Positions 1-12,300 of a stretch of DNA of 64,000 nucleotides are shown here, piece by piece. The translations under genes and the position numbers were made by a program. A model generated the notes under the pieces. It searched no databases. It was given only the letters and a program-made list of their open reading frames with translations, and had not been told where the DNA came from. The stretch is from Hippophae tibetana (lineage: Eukaryota; Streptophyta; Magnoliopsida; Rosales; Elaeagnaceae): positions 71,121,340-71,185,339 of the forward strand of contig CM072812.1 in NCBI GenBank assembly GCA_037013495.1, read 5' to 3'. The first letter of the stretch is position 1, and the number at the start of each line of letters is the position of its first letter.

Positions 1-1977
1 GGAACGGGGTCTCCCTGTTCTTTAGATAGGGACAGATCTCGAAACTCCCCAGCGAATGAGGTAAAGACGGAATGAACAGTTGGTCGGGCAACGATTCTGG
101 TTGAAGCGGATCCATCCTATGCCTCATCAGTCTCTGGTGCGCGCCAAGTTTCCACCTACAAATGTACAATAGCCAGTGGTGGACTTATGATCGATTGTAT
201 TCCCTACCCAATCAGCATCACAATACCTCATGATTTATGTGTTGTCATTCTTCTTCATGATGATACCACGACCCACTGATCCTTTTAAGTAGCGTAAGAT
301 CCTTTTAACAAGGGTCAAATGCTCAAGTGTCGAAAAGTGCATGAATTTGCTCACAATATTTACAAAATATGTGATGTCAAGTCTAGTGATTGTTAGGTAG
401 ATCAACTTACCAACCAGTCACTGGTAATAACTCATATCCGTGAGTGGTGTGCCATTTAAACTAGGTTTGAGCTTACTATCAAGAGGGGTAATGGTTGGTT
501 TAGCATCGCTCATGTTAGCTTCCTTGAGCAAATCTAGGACATATTTCCTTTGGTTAAGAAATAGTCCCTTGTGCGAGGTTTCCATTTCTATACCAAGAAA
601 GTATTTCAATATCCCAAGGTCTTTAATTGAAAACCTTTGTCTGAGGGACTGTTTGAGGTTGAAAATCTCGTCAGCATTATCACCTGTAATTATCATATCA
701 TCTATATAAATCATCACAACCAATTTGCACATAGCTCCTATGCGAAAAAATAGTAAGGAATCGGCATTGCTACTTTTGAAAACAACACTAGTGAGAACTG
801 AGCTTAGCTTGGCATACCAAGCTCATGGGGACTATTTCAGACCATAAATGGATTTGTGTAATTTGCACACTAAATCCAGTTCATTGCTTTGAGGATGCCC
901 GAGTGGAAATTTTCATATAGACTTCTTCTTTAAGATCACCATGCAAGAATGAATTCTTCAAATCCATTTGGTACATGGAACACCCCTTGTTTACAGCCAC
1001 GAACAGTAGCACTCTTACTGTGTTCATTTTTGCAACAGGTGCAAATGTTTCTTTGTAATCCACCTCAAATATTTGAGTGAATCCCTAAGCCACCATTCTT
1101 TCTTTATACCTCTTAATTGATCTATCTGACTTGAATTTGAGCTTATAGATCCATTTTCAACCCATGACTTTCTTGCCTTTTGAAAGTTTGGTTATGCTCC
1201 ATGTGTTGTGTTGATCTAGGGCTTTAAGTTCTTCTTGCATGGCTTCCTTCCACACCTCTTGGCTGTTGGCCACATGAAAGTTTTGAGGCTCACTGTAAAT
1301 CGATATAGTTTTGAGGAATACGGCATAGGTTGGTGTCACTCTCTTATATGACACATAATTTGAGATGAGGTGTGTGGGTTTGTAGGTGACAAACTCTTGA
1401 AGTCTTGTGGGAGGTTTCCTAACATGCATTGGATTACGTCGTGGAGCAGGAGGAGTTATCTCACACTCGTTCACATCTTGTACCATATTGTGAGGATCAT
1501 CTTGATTTTCACCATCTTCATGCAATGTACCATCAAGACGAGACCCTTCATTGTTACTTTCAGTGAGAGATGTATCAATGTTAACATGGTTGGGATCTTG
1601 TTGATGTGGAGCCTCAAGTTCAATTCTTGGTAATGGAAACACATCCAATATGTCATCCCCTTGACTTGTGATTTCACGTGACTTGCTAAAAAAAGGGGTT
1701 AGTTTCATAAAATCGAACATCTTTAGACACAATTAATCTTCTAAGTTAGGGATCATAACACTTATATCCCTTTTGTGTAGATGAATAACCAAAAAAATAC
1801 ATTTAACAGCTCTAGAATCCAATTTATCTTGATGATGAGATTGAATATGTATAGAATAGATGCAGCAAAGACTCTAAGGTGTGAGAGGTTAATTTTCCTT
1901 CCTTTCATGACCTCTAGGGGAGACTTGAAATCCAAGACTCGATTGGGTAATCTATTAATGATGTAAGTAGTTGTCAT
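1..1977 (-). pseudogene. copia integrase C-terminus, reverse transcriptase and RNase H remnants
   Basis: Three coding blocks lie in different frames. 1762-1977 resembles the integrase end (YIINRLPNRVL, then SHLRVFA). 1157-1732 is the linker and RT start (EVWKEAMQEELKALDQHNTW). 881-1063 continues the RT fingers (YKETFAPVAKMNTVRVLL) and 418-732 carries the palm with the catalytic YIDD (MIYIDDMIITG) followed by FSIKDLG and YFLGIEM. Between 190 and 235 the reverse strand encodes YCDADWVGN and STTGYC, the hallmark of copia RNase H. Frame changes and stops between blocks show decay. Integrase sequence between 1980 and 2760 is present but broken, with no useful open frame. Confidence 0.85.
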
Positions 1978-2764
1978 AACCCTTTAGGACCAGAATCTCT
2001 TTGGTACATTCAATTATAACATTACTACTCTAGTTTTTTCAAGTAAGTCCTGGTTTTTGCATTCAACTACACCATTTTATTGAGGTGTGCCAACACAACT
2101 TGTTTGATGTATAATGTCATGAATGCTCAAATATTGTTTCATGATATTGGACATGTATTTGGTGCCATTGTCAGACCTTAAACTTTGAATTTTAGAGGAG
2201 AAGTGATTTTTAACAAGGTTATGAAAGTCCTTAAATACTTCCATAATTCATTCTTAGACTTTAAAATATACAACCATGTGACTCAAGAGAATTCATCAAC
2301 AAAAATCACAAAAATACTTATAACCATCAAAAGATTCATTAGTTGATCTCTATACATCTGAATAAACTAGTTCAAAACACTTACTAGCCCTAGACAAGGA
2401 AGAATGAAAAAGCAATTTAATGGCCTTAGACAAGTGGCAAGTTTCATATGCAATTGCATCATTTCCTAAGTTTGGAAATAAAGTTGACAAAATTGGTGGA
2501 GAAGGGTGAGCTAAACGTTGATGCCACAATTGATTATCTTGGATGAGGTTAAACTTGGCTTGAAATCCTCTAGGATTGCTCTTGGATATGTAATAGAGAC
2601 CATCTAAGTAAAACCTTTCACCAATCGTCTTTTTGGTGGTACAATCCTAAAAAATGACATTGTGAGGAGAAAAAATGGCTAAGCAATTCAAGGTATTTGT
2701 GATTTTTCCTACAGATAGAAGTTGGAAGGGAAATGAAGGTACATATAAAATTGCCGACTCGATT

Positions 2765-4087
2765 TCATTTTACGTTAATTTTATTTTTTTCCTTTCCTAA
2801 AACCTTTACATTCTCACCATTTGCAATTGAAACTTGAGAAGGATTTGCTAATTTTTCAAACTTATGAGACTTTGACACATAGTTGGTCATATGATCTGTG
2901 GTACCTGAATCTACAACCCAAAAATCATGCAACATATTTATTTTAAGAGCATTTTTAAAGGCTTTTATGATACCTTGTATGTTCTCTTGTGGTATGAGTT
3001 TTGTAACTGCCAAGAAACCCATAAACTTGCCTAGCATTGCTGTTGAGTTTCCTTCTTCTATGCTATCCACATAGTCAATTCTAGCTCCTCTTGTCTTGCT
3101 TTGAAGATACAACATAAAATCATTCATGAGTTCAATTGGATTCGCTGTGAAGTTCTTAAATGGATCAGACTCATTAGAGGTAGAGGCAAAAGCATGATTT
3201 GCACGGTGTGCAGTACGATTCACTTTTTGTAAACCCTTGTCCTTTATAAAATTAGGCTTTAAATCTGGATGTAGAATCCAACATGTGTCCTTAACATGGC
3301 CTGTATAGTTGTAGTGTTGACACTTCAAGTTTGGATGCTTTCCTTTGTACTTCCTCTCGTTGGTTAGATAGGCTCTTGCCTCAGGTGCACTAGCCATTGT
3401 ACCCTTGTTTATAATTTTCCTCCTTACTTCTTCACGTTGAATTGTGGCACATACACTGGTGAAGGAAAGAAGTTCAGTATTCATGAGTATGTGGCATCGT
3501 ATATCTTCATATGTTGAATCGAGACTGGACATAAGTTGAAATATCTTATCTTCTTATACTCCATTTCGTAGTAAAGCTACATTGGTTGTATGAGGATGAT
3601 ATATTTCCAACTCATTCCACATGCTTTTCATACTTCCTAAGAGTTGTACAAAAGGCTTTCCATCTTGTTACATATTTGAGATGTCCTTCTTTAATTGAAA
3701 AACTCGTGCAGCATTATTTTGATTTCCATACATTTCCTTGACCGTCTCCCATAATTGGTATGTGGATTCAGAGTAACTAAATATTTCAGTTAATTTATGT
3801 TCCATGGAATTTAGGAGCCATGACATAACCAACTGATCCTTGCTAAGCCAGGATTCATAAGTTAGTGAGGAAACATCAAGTACTTCGATGCTTTCATTTA
3901 TGAACCCCAACTTGGACTTTCCACCTAAAGCCAGAGACACTACTCTTAACCAAGGCAAGTAATTAAACTCATTCAATAAGACTGAGCTTAATCTTTGATT
4001 TGGGTTGACATCCACCTCATGCATATTCATGAAGGAAAGCACCGATGAACTTTCAGCTTCTGATCCTAACGGCTTATTTTTAGTCAT
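2765..4087 (-). pseudogene. copia gag-protease region, two in-frame stops
   Basis: The most likely start is the ATG at 4087-4085, beginning MTKNKPLGSE. The first part is a UBN2/copia-type gag, with a NYLPWLR-like segment and a hydrophobic core containing LWETVKEMYGNQ. A stop at 3668-3670 and another near 3554 interrupt one otherwise continuous frame down to 2765. A CCHC zinc knuckle near 3320 is damaged: CQHYNYTGHVKDTC has Tyr where the second Cys should be. The protease follows with the motif WVVDSGTTDHM, where DSG is the aspartic protease active site. Gag and protease share one frame, as expected for a copia polyprotein. The copy is not translatable in full. Confidence 0.85.
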
Positions 4088-4142
4088 TTTGAAGATTGAA
4101 GATGCTAAGATAATAATAAAGGAGAAGCAAGTTAATTTTCCT

Positions 4143-4154
4143 GCTTTGATACCA
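4143..4154 (-). other. primer binding site of the copia element (initiator tRNA-Met)
   Basis: The minus strand reads TGGTATCAAAGC directly inside the LTR edge. This differs by one base from the copia PBS TGGTATCAGAGC, which pairs with the 3' end of initiator tRNA-Met. It fixes the 5' LTR/internal boundary at 4154/4155. Confidence 0.85.
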
Positions 4155-4555
4155 TGTTGAAAAACAAGAAATAACTCTACACAAAAGATTTTTCTAGTTT
4201 TTATTATTTTCTTCATTTTTTTCATTATAATTGTATAGCTATATATAAAGAAATTTTACTCCTTCAATTACTCTTTAAATTAAGCATTCCTTGTTTTACT
4301 CCTTGAATTAAGCTCCTTGTTTTTACTCCTTGAATTAAGCTCTTTGTTTTATTCCTTGAATTAAGCTCCTTGTTTTATTCCTTGAGTTAAGCTCCTTGTT
4401 TTATTTCTTGAGTTAAGCTCCTTGTTTTATTCCTTGAGTTAAACTCCTTGTTTTATTCCTTTAATTAAGTCTATTGTTTTATTTCTTGAATTAAGGTCCT
4501 TATGTTTATTCCTTGAATTAAGGACTAATATCCAATAAAAATATATCACACAAAA
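4155..4555 (-). repeat. 5' LTR of the copia element
   Basis: In plus orientation the LTR opens with TGTTGAAAAACAAG right after the PBS. A TATA-like stretch lies near 4232-4247 (minus strand TTTATATATAG), fitting the retroelement promoter. The outer half is taken up by a 26-bp minisatellite. The far edge is estimated from the last CA before AT-rich spacer. Confidence 0.7.
4258..4528. repeat. 26-bp minisatellite inside the copia LTR
   Basis: About ten tandem copies of a unit of the form TTGTTTTATTCCTTGAATTA + AGCTCC, with substitutions such as gaatta/gagtta. It lies in the U3 side of the LTR, where enhancer repeats are common. It has no coding capacity. Confidence 0.9.
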
Positions 4556-6902
4556 GTACCAATTAACTCTTCTAACTAACATATTATTATTTGGTGATCA
4601 TTCCTTATACAAATAGTTGAGAAATATATTTTTATCAAATAATATCAACTTTTGAATAAATACAATATAATGATATATATATTTTTAATTATAATTAAAT
4701 ATTTTTCTTAATTTTAAAAATTAGTCATTAATTTAAGTTTCTATAATTATTTACATATATATTTTTAAATAGCTTCATCCAAACTTATTATTCATGAATA
4801 CCATCCGTGTAAATCAACTTTCATCCAAATTCATAAATAAATCAACAATTTAACACTTTATTCTTTTTAGTATAGAGAGAGAGAATGAAATTTAGATTTT
4901 AATTTATGTAATTATTTTGGTTTTTTTAAAGTTTAATTGCTTCAATTCAATAAAAATAAATTTAATAAATTATGTTTATATATATATGAATTTTTATTAT
5001 TAAATATATTATTTTATTAATAGTTTTTTTTTAGTATAGAAAAGAATTAAGTTCAATATTATTTAAATATGTAAGAATCATGGTGGTTATATTTACTTAT
5101 ATTTGTATTATTTTTGTGGTACACTTTTTCCTCTTCTTAACCATTCGGTTTTCCTTTTGTTAACGGGCTGTAATTTAACACCATAAAGTAATTTAAATAT
5201 ATATATAATGTTTAAGATTAAAGTTATATAATACTAATTAGAGACAAATGTGGATTCCTTGAGTTATATATGTTAAAACAATTTATTCATTTTATTATTT
5301 TCTATATCAGTTTAGTTTTTTTTTTTATGAAAAAGTGATAATACAAGAAAAATAATCAAATTTTAAAAAATTATTTTTATTTTATTTTTTAATAATTTTG
5401 TTGTCATTGTTGTCTATTGGCAAAGAAAATATAAACAAATAAAAAAAAGTCATTTAAAAGAACTAAATGGCTACGCACGTAACAAAAATATTAAGTTACT
5501 CTTTTTGACATAAATAAAGTACTTATAATATATCATTCTACGAATTCTAAATATAAAACTTTCTTAATTACATACATTCATATTGTTTGAAAAGAGCTTA
5601 GTATTCTTAGCCACATGAATCTCCTTATCTGACATGTTAAAGTCATCAACTTTCCCGATTTGTTATCAGCAAATTTACCCTACTAGGCAGATAAAAGTTC
5701 ACCAACGAAGATGGTTCACATAAACATGAAAATGTTTAACAGCAGCCGTCGTGCTTGAATTATTTTTAGTAATAATTGGCAACTCATTTTATTTGCATAT
5801 TTATAGTAAAATATTTCATAATTATTTAATTTAAACACTTTGATCCCATAATTATTATATTTAGCACTAACATTCCTATAATTGTTTTAAATATATATCA
5901 AAATAGTTTGGTTGTTATATACAAATTAAAACTTTAATCCTGTAATTTTTGTGTTAAATAGATATAGTCTCGTTATTTATAAAAGTTAGGCACTATAAGT
6001 GTTAACTGTTAATACTTTTAATGGATTATAAATACTCATTTTAATAAGTTATAATACTAAAAATACTTAATTTTCATAATAACAAAACTAATAGTACCTA
6101 ACTCATAAATTATAATAATAAAGTACTTATTTTCAAAAATTACATGACTTTTGGTTCCAAATTAACCCAATAATTATGAGACTAATATGTTTATCTAGTA
6201 AAAATTACATGACTTTTAGAACCTTTTGCCCATTACAAAAATAAAGTAATTTTATATTTATTTTTTATGACAATTTATTATATTATTATTAAAAAGTGAC
6301 CATATAATGACAAAGTTAATTTTTTTCATTTTAAATTTTTTAATTACATTAGATATGGAGTGTTTTAAATCGAATAAGTTATAACAAAAAGTATTAAATA
6401 AAAATAGAAAATTAAAATATAAAAAAGTGTTGTTTGATTACCAATTTTTAATAATAATAGATTAAATCGTCAAAAACATATATCAACGTAACTACTATTT
6501 GAAAATAAATATATGATTTGAATAGTCACACTCCCATAATTTAATTAGGTGAGCAAATACGATAAATTTACATGATAAATAGAATAATTTTAAAATTGAC
6601 ATGATCACTCCAAAAGAAAAAAAGTGTTAAAATTTAAAACCATGTTCATCAAAAATAGCTATTTGTAGGCAACTTGTTATGAATATTGGTTTATTTTGAT
6701 CTATTTTGTTACAAATAGAAGTTGACATCATTCCAAGCCTATACTATGGTTTTTGATCGATTTTGGTTATTTATTACCTACAAAATTATTTTGCTTGATT
6801 TTTGTGGTAGGAGTACTACTAAAATACTATCATGATTCATTGTTTTTTTAACCAACATAAAATGAGTTTGTTAAAAGTTTTTACCGTTGTTTTAGGTAAT
6901 AA
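4556..6902. other. AT-rich spacer without a recognisable gene
   Basis: I find no open frame or splice-supported exon here. The stretch is full of short A/T runs and degenerate phrases (for example around 5840-6240) that look like worn dispersed repeats. One piece, about 5718-5836, matches 18976-19096 just upstream of the UGT pseudogene. Confidence 0.7.
5718..5836 (+). repeat. 120-bp direct repeat, copy 1 (partner 18976-19096)
   Basis: The segment containing ATTTTTAGTAATAATTG, CTCATTTTATTTGCATA and CATAATTATTTAATTTAAAC recurs in the same orientation at about 18976-19096, with roughly four fifths of bases alike by eye. The gypsy element with its nested CACTA sits between the copies. The copies are too far outside the LTRs to be target-site duplications. 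Confidence 0.75.
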
Positions 6903-8486
6903 TGATAACTCTATGAAAGTAGAGTAATCAGTGCACTTTTCTGCTTAATATTTATTTTTTTTATTTAATAAATAGTACTTTTGGGTTAAAAATATTAAAA
7001 TATGAAATTTTTAGTGAAAATGATTGAAAATATATTTTTGAGAAATTTTTAGAATTTTTTGGAATTTTAATGAAATTTTAATGCAAAACCAATCAAAACA
7101 AGACACGTGGATTCCATGTAAACAAGGGGAGCCAATCAGATCATGCAATGTATACAGTTGACCAGTCATCACCACATGGACAGACAAGCAAAGAAGAGTC
7201 AATCGAAACATATGACATGTACCTGGTGGCCCAAACATTGCTATATGTTGACCCGACGTTCATTCTGAGTTTAGTTGAGCAATCAACGAGTTTCCCACAA
7301 GTTATCAAGCGATTCATTCAATCATTCCACTAGGGCACCACAATATAGATCAAAAAATCACAGCATGCCACATGTCGATGACTTAGTAAGCGTTGACTAA
7401 ACCAGTCTGTCCTGCCATCCGTCGCGCACTAATTCATCCTGTGTTTCTCCCTTATCTGTGTTGCGATCCCAATGGCTAACACTGTTTGATTTTTCTTTTT
7501 TCATCTCAACCTTTGATTTGAAGCTGATCACGTTCCAGATTCCTTCTGAATCTAAATTTACCCCATAATTGCACCAAAAACTCTACATAACCTAATTTAC
7601 AATTTTTTTATCAGCTTTTAGTGCCAAGAAGAGAGAAAATACAGAAAAATTTCAAAAATAGATACAATTTGATGGAGATTCAATAGGAGATTGGTGCTAT
7701 AATTCAAGAGATCGATTGTAATTATTCTTCTTCTCCTTTCTTTATCAATTTTTATGTCTTTCTTTATGAAATATTTGAGCTTTATGAATATAATTGTCTA
7801 ACTAATTTATTAATCTAAGGGTCTTATGAATCTAATTTTCTACTTGTGATGATCTAATAGTTTTACCCCAATTATGATATCCATTCAAAGATGTTATATT
7901 AATCTATTTTTTATGTTATTAATTGTTTGGCCAATAATTAATTTATAGAGGAAATTAAATAGATTTGAGAGAATTATTTAATTTTTTGTCTTGATTAAAT
8001 AACATACATAGTTTATAGGATGAGATGTATGATTCTTATGTATATAATCAATAATTGATGAACTTAATAAATAGTATGCAATTTACTTCACAAGAGAGTT
8101 TGATTAGCTTAATTACTATATGGATTGTAGTTTAATTGAGAGATTATTACATTCTAGGTTATATTCAGTTGATCTTGTAATTTATTGGTAATTATATTAG
8201 GGGTTTTTAGTTATTCACATGTTTAAAAAATTAGGAGATTATGTATTCCTAGATATTTTCTCATATATCTTCATAGTTGTTATTTTGAGTTAATTAATTA
8301 CTGTTATTTATTTTAATTCTTTTAATTTTACTTTCTCAAAACAAAACAAAATTGATCTTTAATTTTTAGTTTTAAAATTAGTTTCTAATAACATGATCTA
8401 TGTGGAAACAATCTTTTCTTACCATTATACTACTTGTTTGTGAAACATATGTTTGTGTACCCATTGCATACAATTTATGTCAATCA
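6903..8486 (+). repeat. 5' LTR of the gag-protease gypsy element
   Basis: It begins TGATAACTCTATGAAAGTAG and ends at a CA shortly before the primer binding site, about 1.58 kb. Long parts match 11689-12195 and 18434-18697. It holds an ACGTG-type motif (GACACGTGG near 7102) and short frames around 7011-7333 that I regard as chance. The exact last base is uncertain by a few positions. Confidence 0.8.
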
Positions 8487-8492
8487 AGTTTT

Positions 8493-8510
8493 TGGCATCG
8501 TTGCTAAGGA
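8493..8510 (+). other. primer binding site, tRNA-Asp type, degenerate
   Basis: TGGCATCGTTGCTAAGGA follows a TTTT spacer. It is a mutated form of the TGGCGCCGTTGCCGGGGA site used by Athila-type elements. Confidence 0.7.
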
Positions 8511-8737
8511 TTATTAACATTAGAAATTAATTTTTTGTTTATTTTATTTTATTTATTTTTCATAATTTTAATTTATTTATTTTTAATTTTTACATCTATG
8601 TTAGTGTTATTAGAAACATACTTGGCTCTACTACATAAGCAGATTCCTTGAGGGAGAAATTTTGCCTTTAGATCTTGAAATCAAGCGTACTTTGAGATCA
8701 ATAAGAAAATAACAAGTTGTCACTCAAGTGGAAGAAA

Positions 8738-10290
8738 TGACAAATCTATTAGAAATAAACAATAATGAGCTAAATTTGAAGAACCAGATACCTTTAATAA
8801 ATGATAGAGATATAGCTATGAATGAATATGTATTACCTATGTTGGAAGGATTGAATCCAAGTAATTCAAGGGGAAATATTCAACTTAATTAGTTTGAATT
8901 AAAGCCAATGATGTTTTAAATGTTACAAACAGTTGGAAAATTTAGTGGATTACCAATAGAGGATCCTCATTTACATCTCATATTGTTTATTGAAGTTGGA
9001 GATTCATTCAAATTTAGTGATGTGATCAAAGAGATTTTTAAGCTTAGATTGCTCCCATACTTTTTGCGAGATCGTGCTTGACCTTGGCTAAATATTTTGC
9101 CTTCTGATTCCATTACAACTTGGAATGATTTGACAGAGAAATTCTTGATGAAATATTTTCCATCAACAAAGAATGTCAAGCCTAAGAATAACATTACCTA
9201 GCTCTTACCAACAAATTAAAGAGGAATCTTTAATGAAGTATGGAAAGATTCAAAGAATTTCTAAGGAAGCATCCTCACCATGATATCCCTCATCGGATCC
9301 AAATGGAGACTTTCTATAATGGTTTCAATGCTCAAACAAGAACCATTGTTGATACATCTGCTAATAGAGCTTTGCTAGCTAAATCTTACAATCAAACTTA
9401 TGATTTACTTTTGAAAATGACTAGAAATAATTATCAATGCCCAATGGATAGAATGACAGCCACCAGAAGAGTAGTCAAAGCATATGAGGTAAATGATATC
9501 ATGACACTTACAACTTAAGTGTCATCTTTAGGGAATCTTTTGAAGGCTCAAAACTCATCAGCGTGTATAAATTAGGTCCAAGATCTAGAGCTATCATGTG
9601 TCTTTTATGGGGGAGCTCATTTGTTTAATAATTCTCTAAATAATACTAAATCAGCATGTTATATGGGTAATATGAATCGAATCAATAATCCATACTCTAA
9701 CAAATATAACCTAGGATGGAGATAACGTCCAAATTTCTCTTGGATTAATAACAACAAACAAGGTAGTAATCAATTCAAATGTCAATCATTTCAACCACCT
9801 AGTTTTCAATAACCATAACAATCACAAGTCCAAGGGAAGAAGCCACCTACTGAGAACAATACATATGCTTTCATGTGGATGATGAAATACTTCATCCAAT
9901 TAGTAAATATAAAAGTGTCTACTCAAGATGCTTTAATTCGAAATTTAGAGACCCAAATAAGGGAACTTGCCTAGGCCACAAGTCAAAGACCTCAAGGAAA
10001 CCTTCTAAGTGGCACAATTATAAACCTAAGAAGATAAGGTAAGAAGCATTGCAATGTTATAGCCTTGAGGAGTGATAAAACACTAGAGAAGGAACATGAG
10101 ACTCAAAGGTATAAGGAGGAACATGACACTCAAAAGGATAAGGATGAACATGAAACTAAAAAGGACAAGGAGGAACAAGTTGATAAACCGAGCACTAGAA
10201 AGGAAATAATTCAGCCAAAAAAGAGCAACCTCGAAAAATCCATTATTCATTTCCCTCAAAGATTGCAAAAGAAAAAGTTAGACACGTAGT
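8738..10290 (+). pseudogene. Athila-type gag with several stops
   Basis: Translation from about 8738 gives the retrotransposon gag core of Athila/Tat elements: FSGLPIEDPHLHL, then FKFSDVIKEIF, PWLNILPSDSITTWNDL, EKFLMKYFPSTKN, and in another frame at 9240-9518 ERFKEFLRKHPHHDIPHRIQ and METFYNGFNAQTR. A CVFYGGAHLF segment near 9595 corresponds to the degenerate zinc-knuckle region. Stops occur before FELKP, before MLQTVG, before PWLNI and again near 9200, plus a frame change near 9230. A charged Lys/Glu-rich stretch (10065-10289, repeats of the KDKEEHET type) leads into FPQRLQKKKLD. It is not translatable as one protein. Confidence 0.85.
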
Positions 10291-10293
10291 TTT

Positions 10294-11181
10294 CAAAATT
10301 CATGGAAGTCTTCAAGAAGCTGCACATAAACATATCATTTGTAGATGTACTTGAACAAATTCCTTCTTATGTCAAATTTCTAAAGGAAATCTTGTGTAAA
10401 AAAATGAGGCTTGGAGATAATAAAACAATAACCTTGACTTAAGGTTGTAGTGCCATCCTTGCTAGGAAACTACCTCAAAATTGAAGATCCAGGTAGTTTT
10501 GATATCCCTTGCACTATTGTGAACATCCACTTTGAGAAAGCATTATGTGACTTAGGTTCAAGTATTAACCTTTTTTCACTGTCAATCTTTAAGAGATTGG
10601 GGGTTGGTAAAGCCAAACCCACTTTAGCAACATTTCAAATGGTAGATAGATCAATTAAGTGACCTCGGGGTATGGTAGAAGATGTGCTAGTAAAAGTAGA
10701 CAAGTTCATCTTTTCAACAGATTTCGTTATACTAAACATGGAAGAGGATTGTAATATTCTTATCATCCTTGGTTGTCCACTCTTAGCAACTGGAAGAGAA
10801 CTCATTGATGTATAAAAAGGTGAGCTTACAATAAGAATGCAAGATAAACAAGTAACATTTAAAGTTTATAAGCTTAGGATAGATGTTACCGATCATGATG
10901 TTAACCTAAAAAAAATTATGGAGTCATCCACACTTAATATTATTACACATGATATTGTGAACAATGAAGTAAACTCACTAAGAAACAACTCAATCTATTT
11001 TAATTTTGAAAGTATGGAATCTATGATTGATATTGTATATTGTGTGAACTATTTAGAGGCTACACCTCCCATGTGTATACCTAATATGGTTATGGAGAGT
11101 TTTGAGATAGCATCTAAGCTCAAACCATATATTGAAGGGCCACCAAGGTTAGACCTCACTCCTTTACACTACCATCCCTAA
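10294..11181 (+). pseudogene. gypsy aspartic protease region, broken
   Basis: After gag the sequence encodes KFMEVFKKLHINISF and SYVKFLKEILCKKMRLGD, then at 10450-10662 the retropepsin core GSFDIPCTIVN and ALCDLGSSINLFSLSIFKRL. DLGSS is the active-site aspartate motif of this lineage, where DLGAS is usual. The frame continues through [15 protein letters not shown] and [16 protein letters not shown] with a stop in each of two places (about 10660 and 10814), then 10837-11181. Reverse transcriptase should follow in an autonomous element but does not; 11182-11688 is non-coding. Confidence 0.8.
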
Positions 11182-11688
11182 TCAAGTGGGAAAGAAAAAG
11201 AGTCCAATAGAGAAGTGAAAAAGATGCAACAAATACATAAATTAGATTAGTTAAGGTGGAAGGATGTACGTTAGGAGTTGATATGATCGTCTAGTCAAGG
11301 ACGTTATACATGATACTAGTTAGGAGGAAACCCAATGTTATTTTACTTATATTAGTGGAGAGGGATGTGAAAAATAAACTTATGAGACTTGCTCTGAGAT
11401 TTAATTGATTAAAATGCTCATATAGACTGATTTCATGAGTCTATTGGATGAATTCATGTTCAAAACACACACACACGAATCAATTCGTCAAAAATCTTAC
11501 ACATCCTTTTATTGATGGAACATTGATTAATGAATATGTGAAACTACTTCTCATAGAATTGTATGACTTTTGAGGAGGATAGTTTTAGCTAAACATACAT
11601 GTATTAATATATATATACTATCCATGTTATTTCATCTAATTAGACTTGACTTTACTTGAGGGCAAGCAAAAAGTTAAGTTTGGGAGTG
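11182..11688 (+). other. non-coding internal tail and polypurine tract of the gypsy element
   Basis: No frame longer than a few dozen codons. Just before the 3' LTR the plus strand reads AAGTTTGGGAGTG, a purine-rich tract typical of plus-strand priming in this lineage. Confidence 0.65.
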
Positions 11689-12198
11689 TGATAACTCTAT
11701 AAAGGTAGAGTCATCAGTGTATTTTTCTACTTAATATTTATTCATTTTATTTTATAAGTAATACTTTTAGGGTTAAAAATATTAAAATATGAACTTTCTA
11801 GTGAAAAGGGATCAAAATGTATTTTTGGGGAATTTTTTAAAATATTTTGTTTATGAATTTTTTATGAAGTATTTAATGCAAAATCAATCAGAACAGGACA
11901 CATGGACACTACGCAAGCAAAGAGAGCCAATTAGAGCGCGTTGCATATATAGCTGACTAGTCATCACCAAGTGAACACCACATAAGCAAAAGGGAACCAA
12001 TCGGAGGGTCCCAAATGATGCAGATGTTGTCACATGTCAACACAGCATTCAATTTAAGTTTTGTTGAGTGGTCAACGAGTGTGCCATGCATTGTCATGGG
12101 ATTAGTCCATTCCTTCCACTAGGGTTCAATGCAAACTGGATCAAAGAATCATAGCATGCCACGTGTCGATGAATCAACAAGCATTGACCATAACCAAT
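11689..12198 (+). repeat. 3' LTR, left part (before the CACTA insertion)
   Basis: It opens TGATAACTCTATAAAGGTAG and follows the 5' LTR over 6903-7400, including the phrases CATGCCACGTGTCGATGA and AGCATTGACC. It stops at the CACTA element; the last three bases, AAT, are the target-site duplication. Confidence 0.85.
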
Positions 12199-12300
12199 CA
12201 CTATTACAAATTTAAGCTTTTAAGCCGGTTAGGTGAACCGACTTAAAATGAGGAGACTTAAAATTTAAAGTCTATTCACAATCTAAACTGACTTTAAATT
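12199..12300. repeat. CACTA left terminal inverted and subterminal repeats
   Basis: It starts with CACTATTACAAA and is followed by paired motifs GCCGGTTAGGTGAACCGACT and further GACTTAAA/GACTTTAAA words. The right end (18330-18433) carries inverted counterparts (AAGTCGGTCT, AAACTGACTTTAAATC). Such subterminal words are the usual binding sites of the TNP accessory protein. Confidence 0.75.

Larger units (their letters stand above)
1..4555 (-). mobile_element. Ty1/copia LTR retrotransposon, 3' end outside window
   Basis: Read on the minus strand the order is 5' LTR (from 4155 upward), primer binding site, gag, protease, integrase, reverse transcriptase and RNase H, which is the Ty1/copia order. 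The RNase H part runs off position 1, so the 3' LTR and target-site duplication cannot be seen. Several stops and frame changes show that it is an old, inactive copy. The outer LTR edge near 4555 is approximate because there is no second LTR to compare. Confidence 0.9.

Noticed and set aside
7011..7333. Short open frames on both strands
   Set aside because: They fall inside the 5' LTR of the gypsy element and have no counterpart in the 3' LTR copy.
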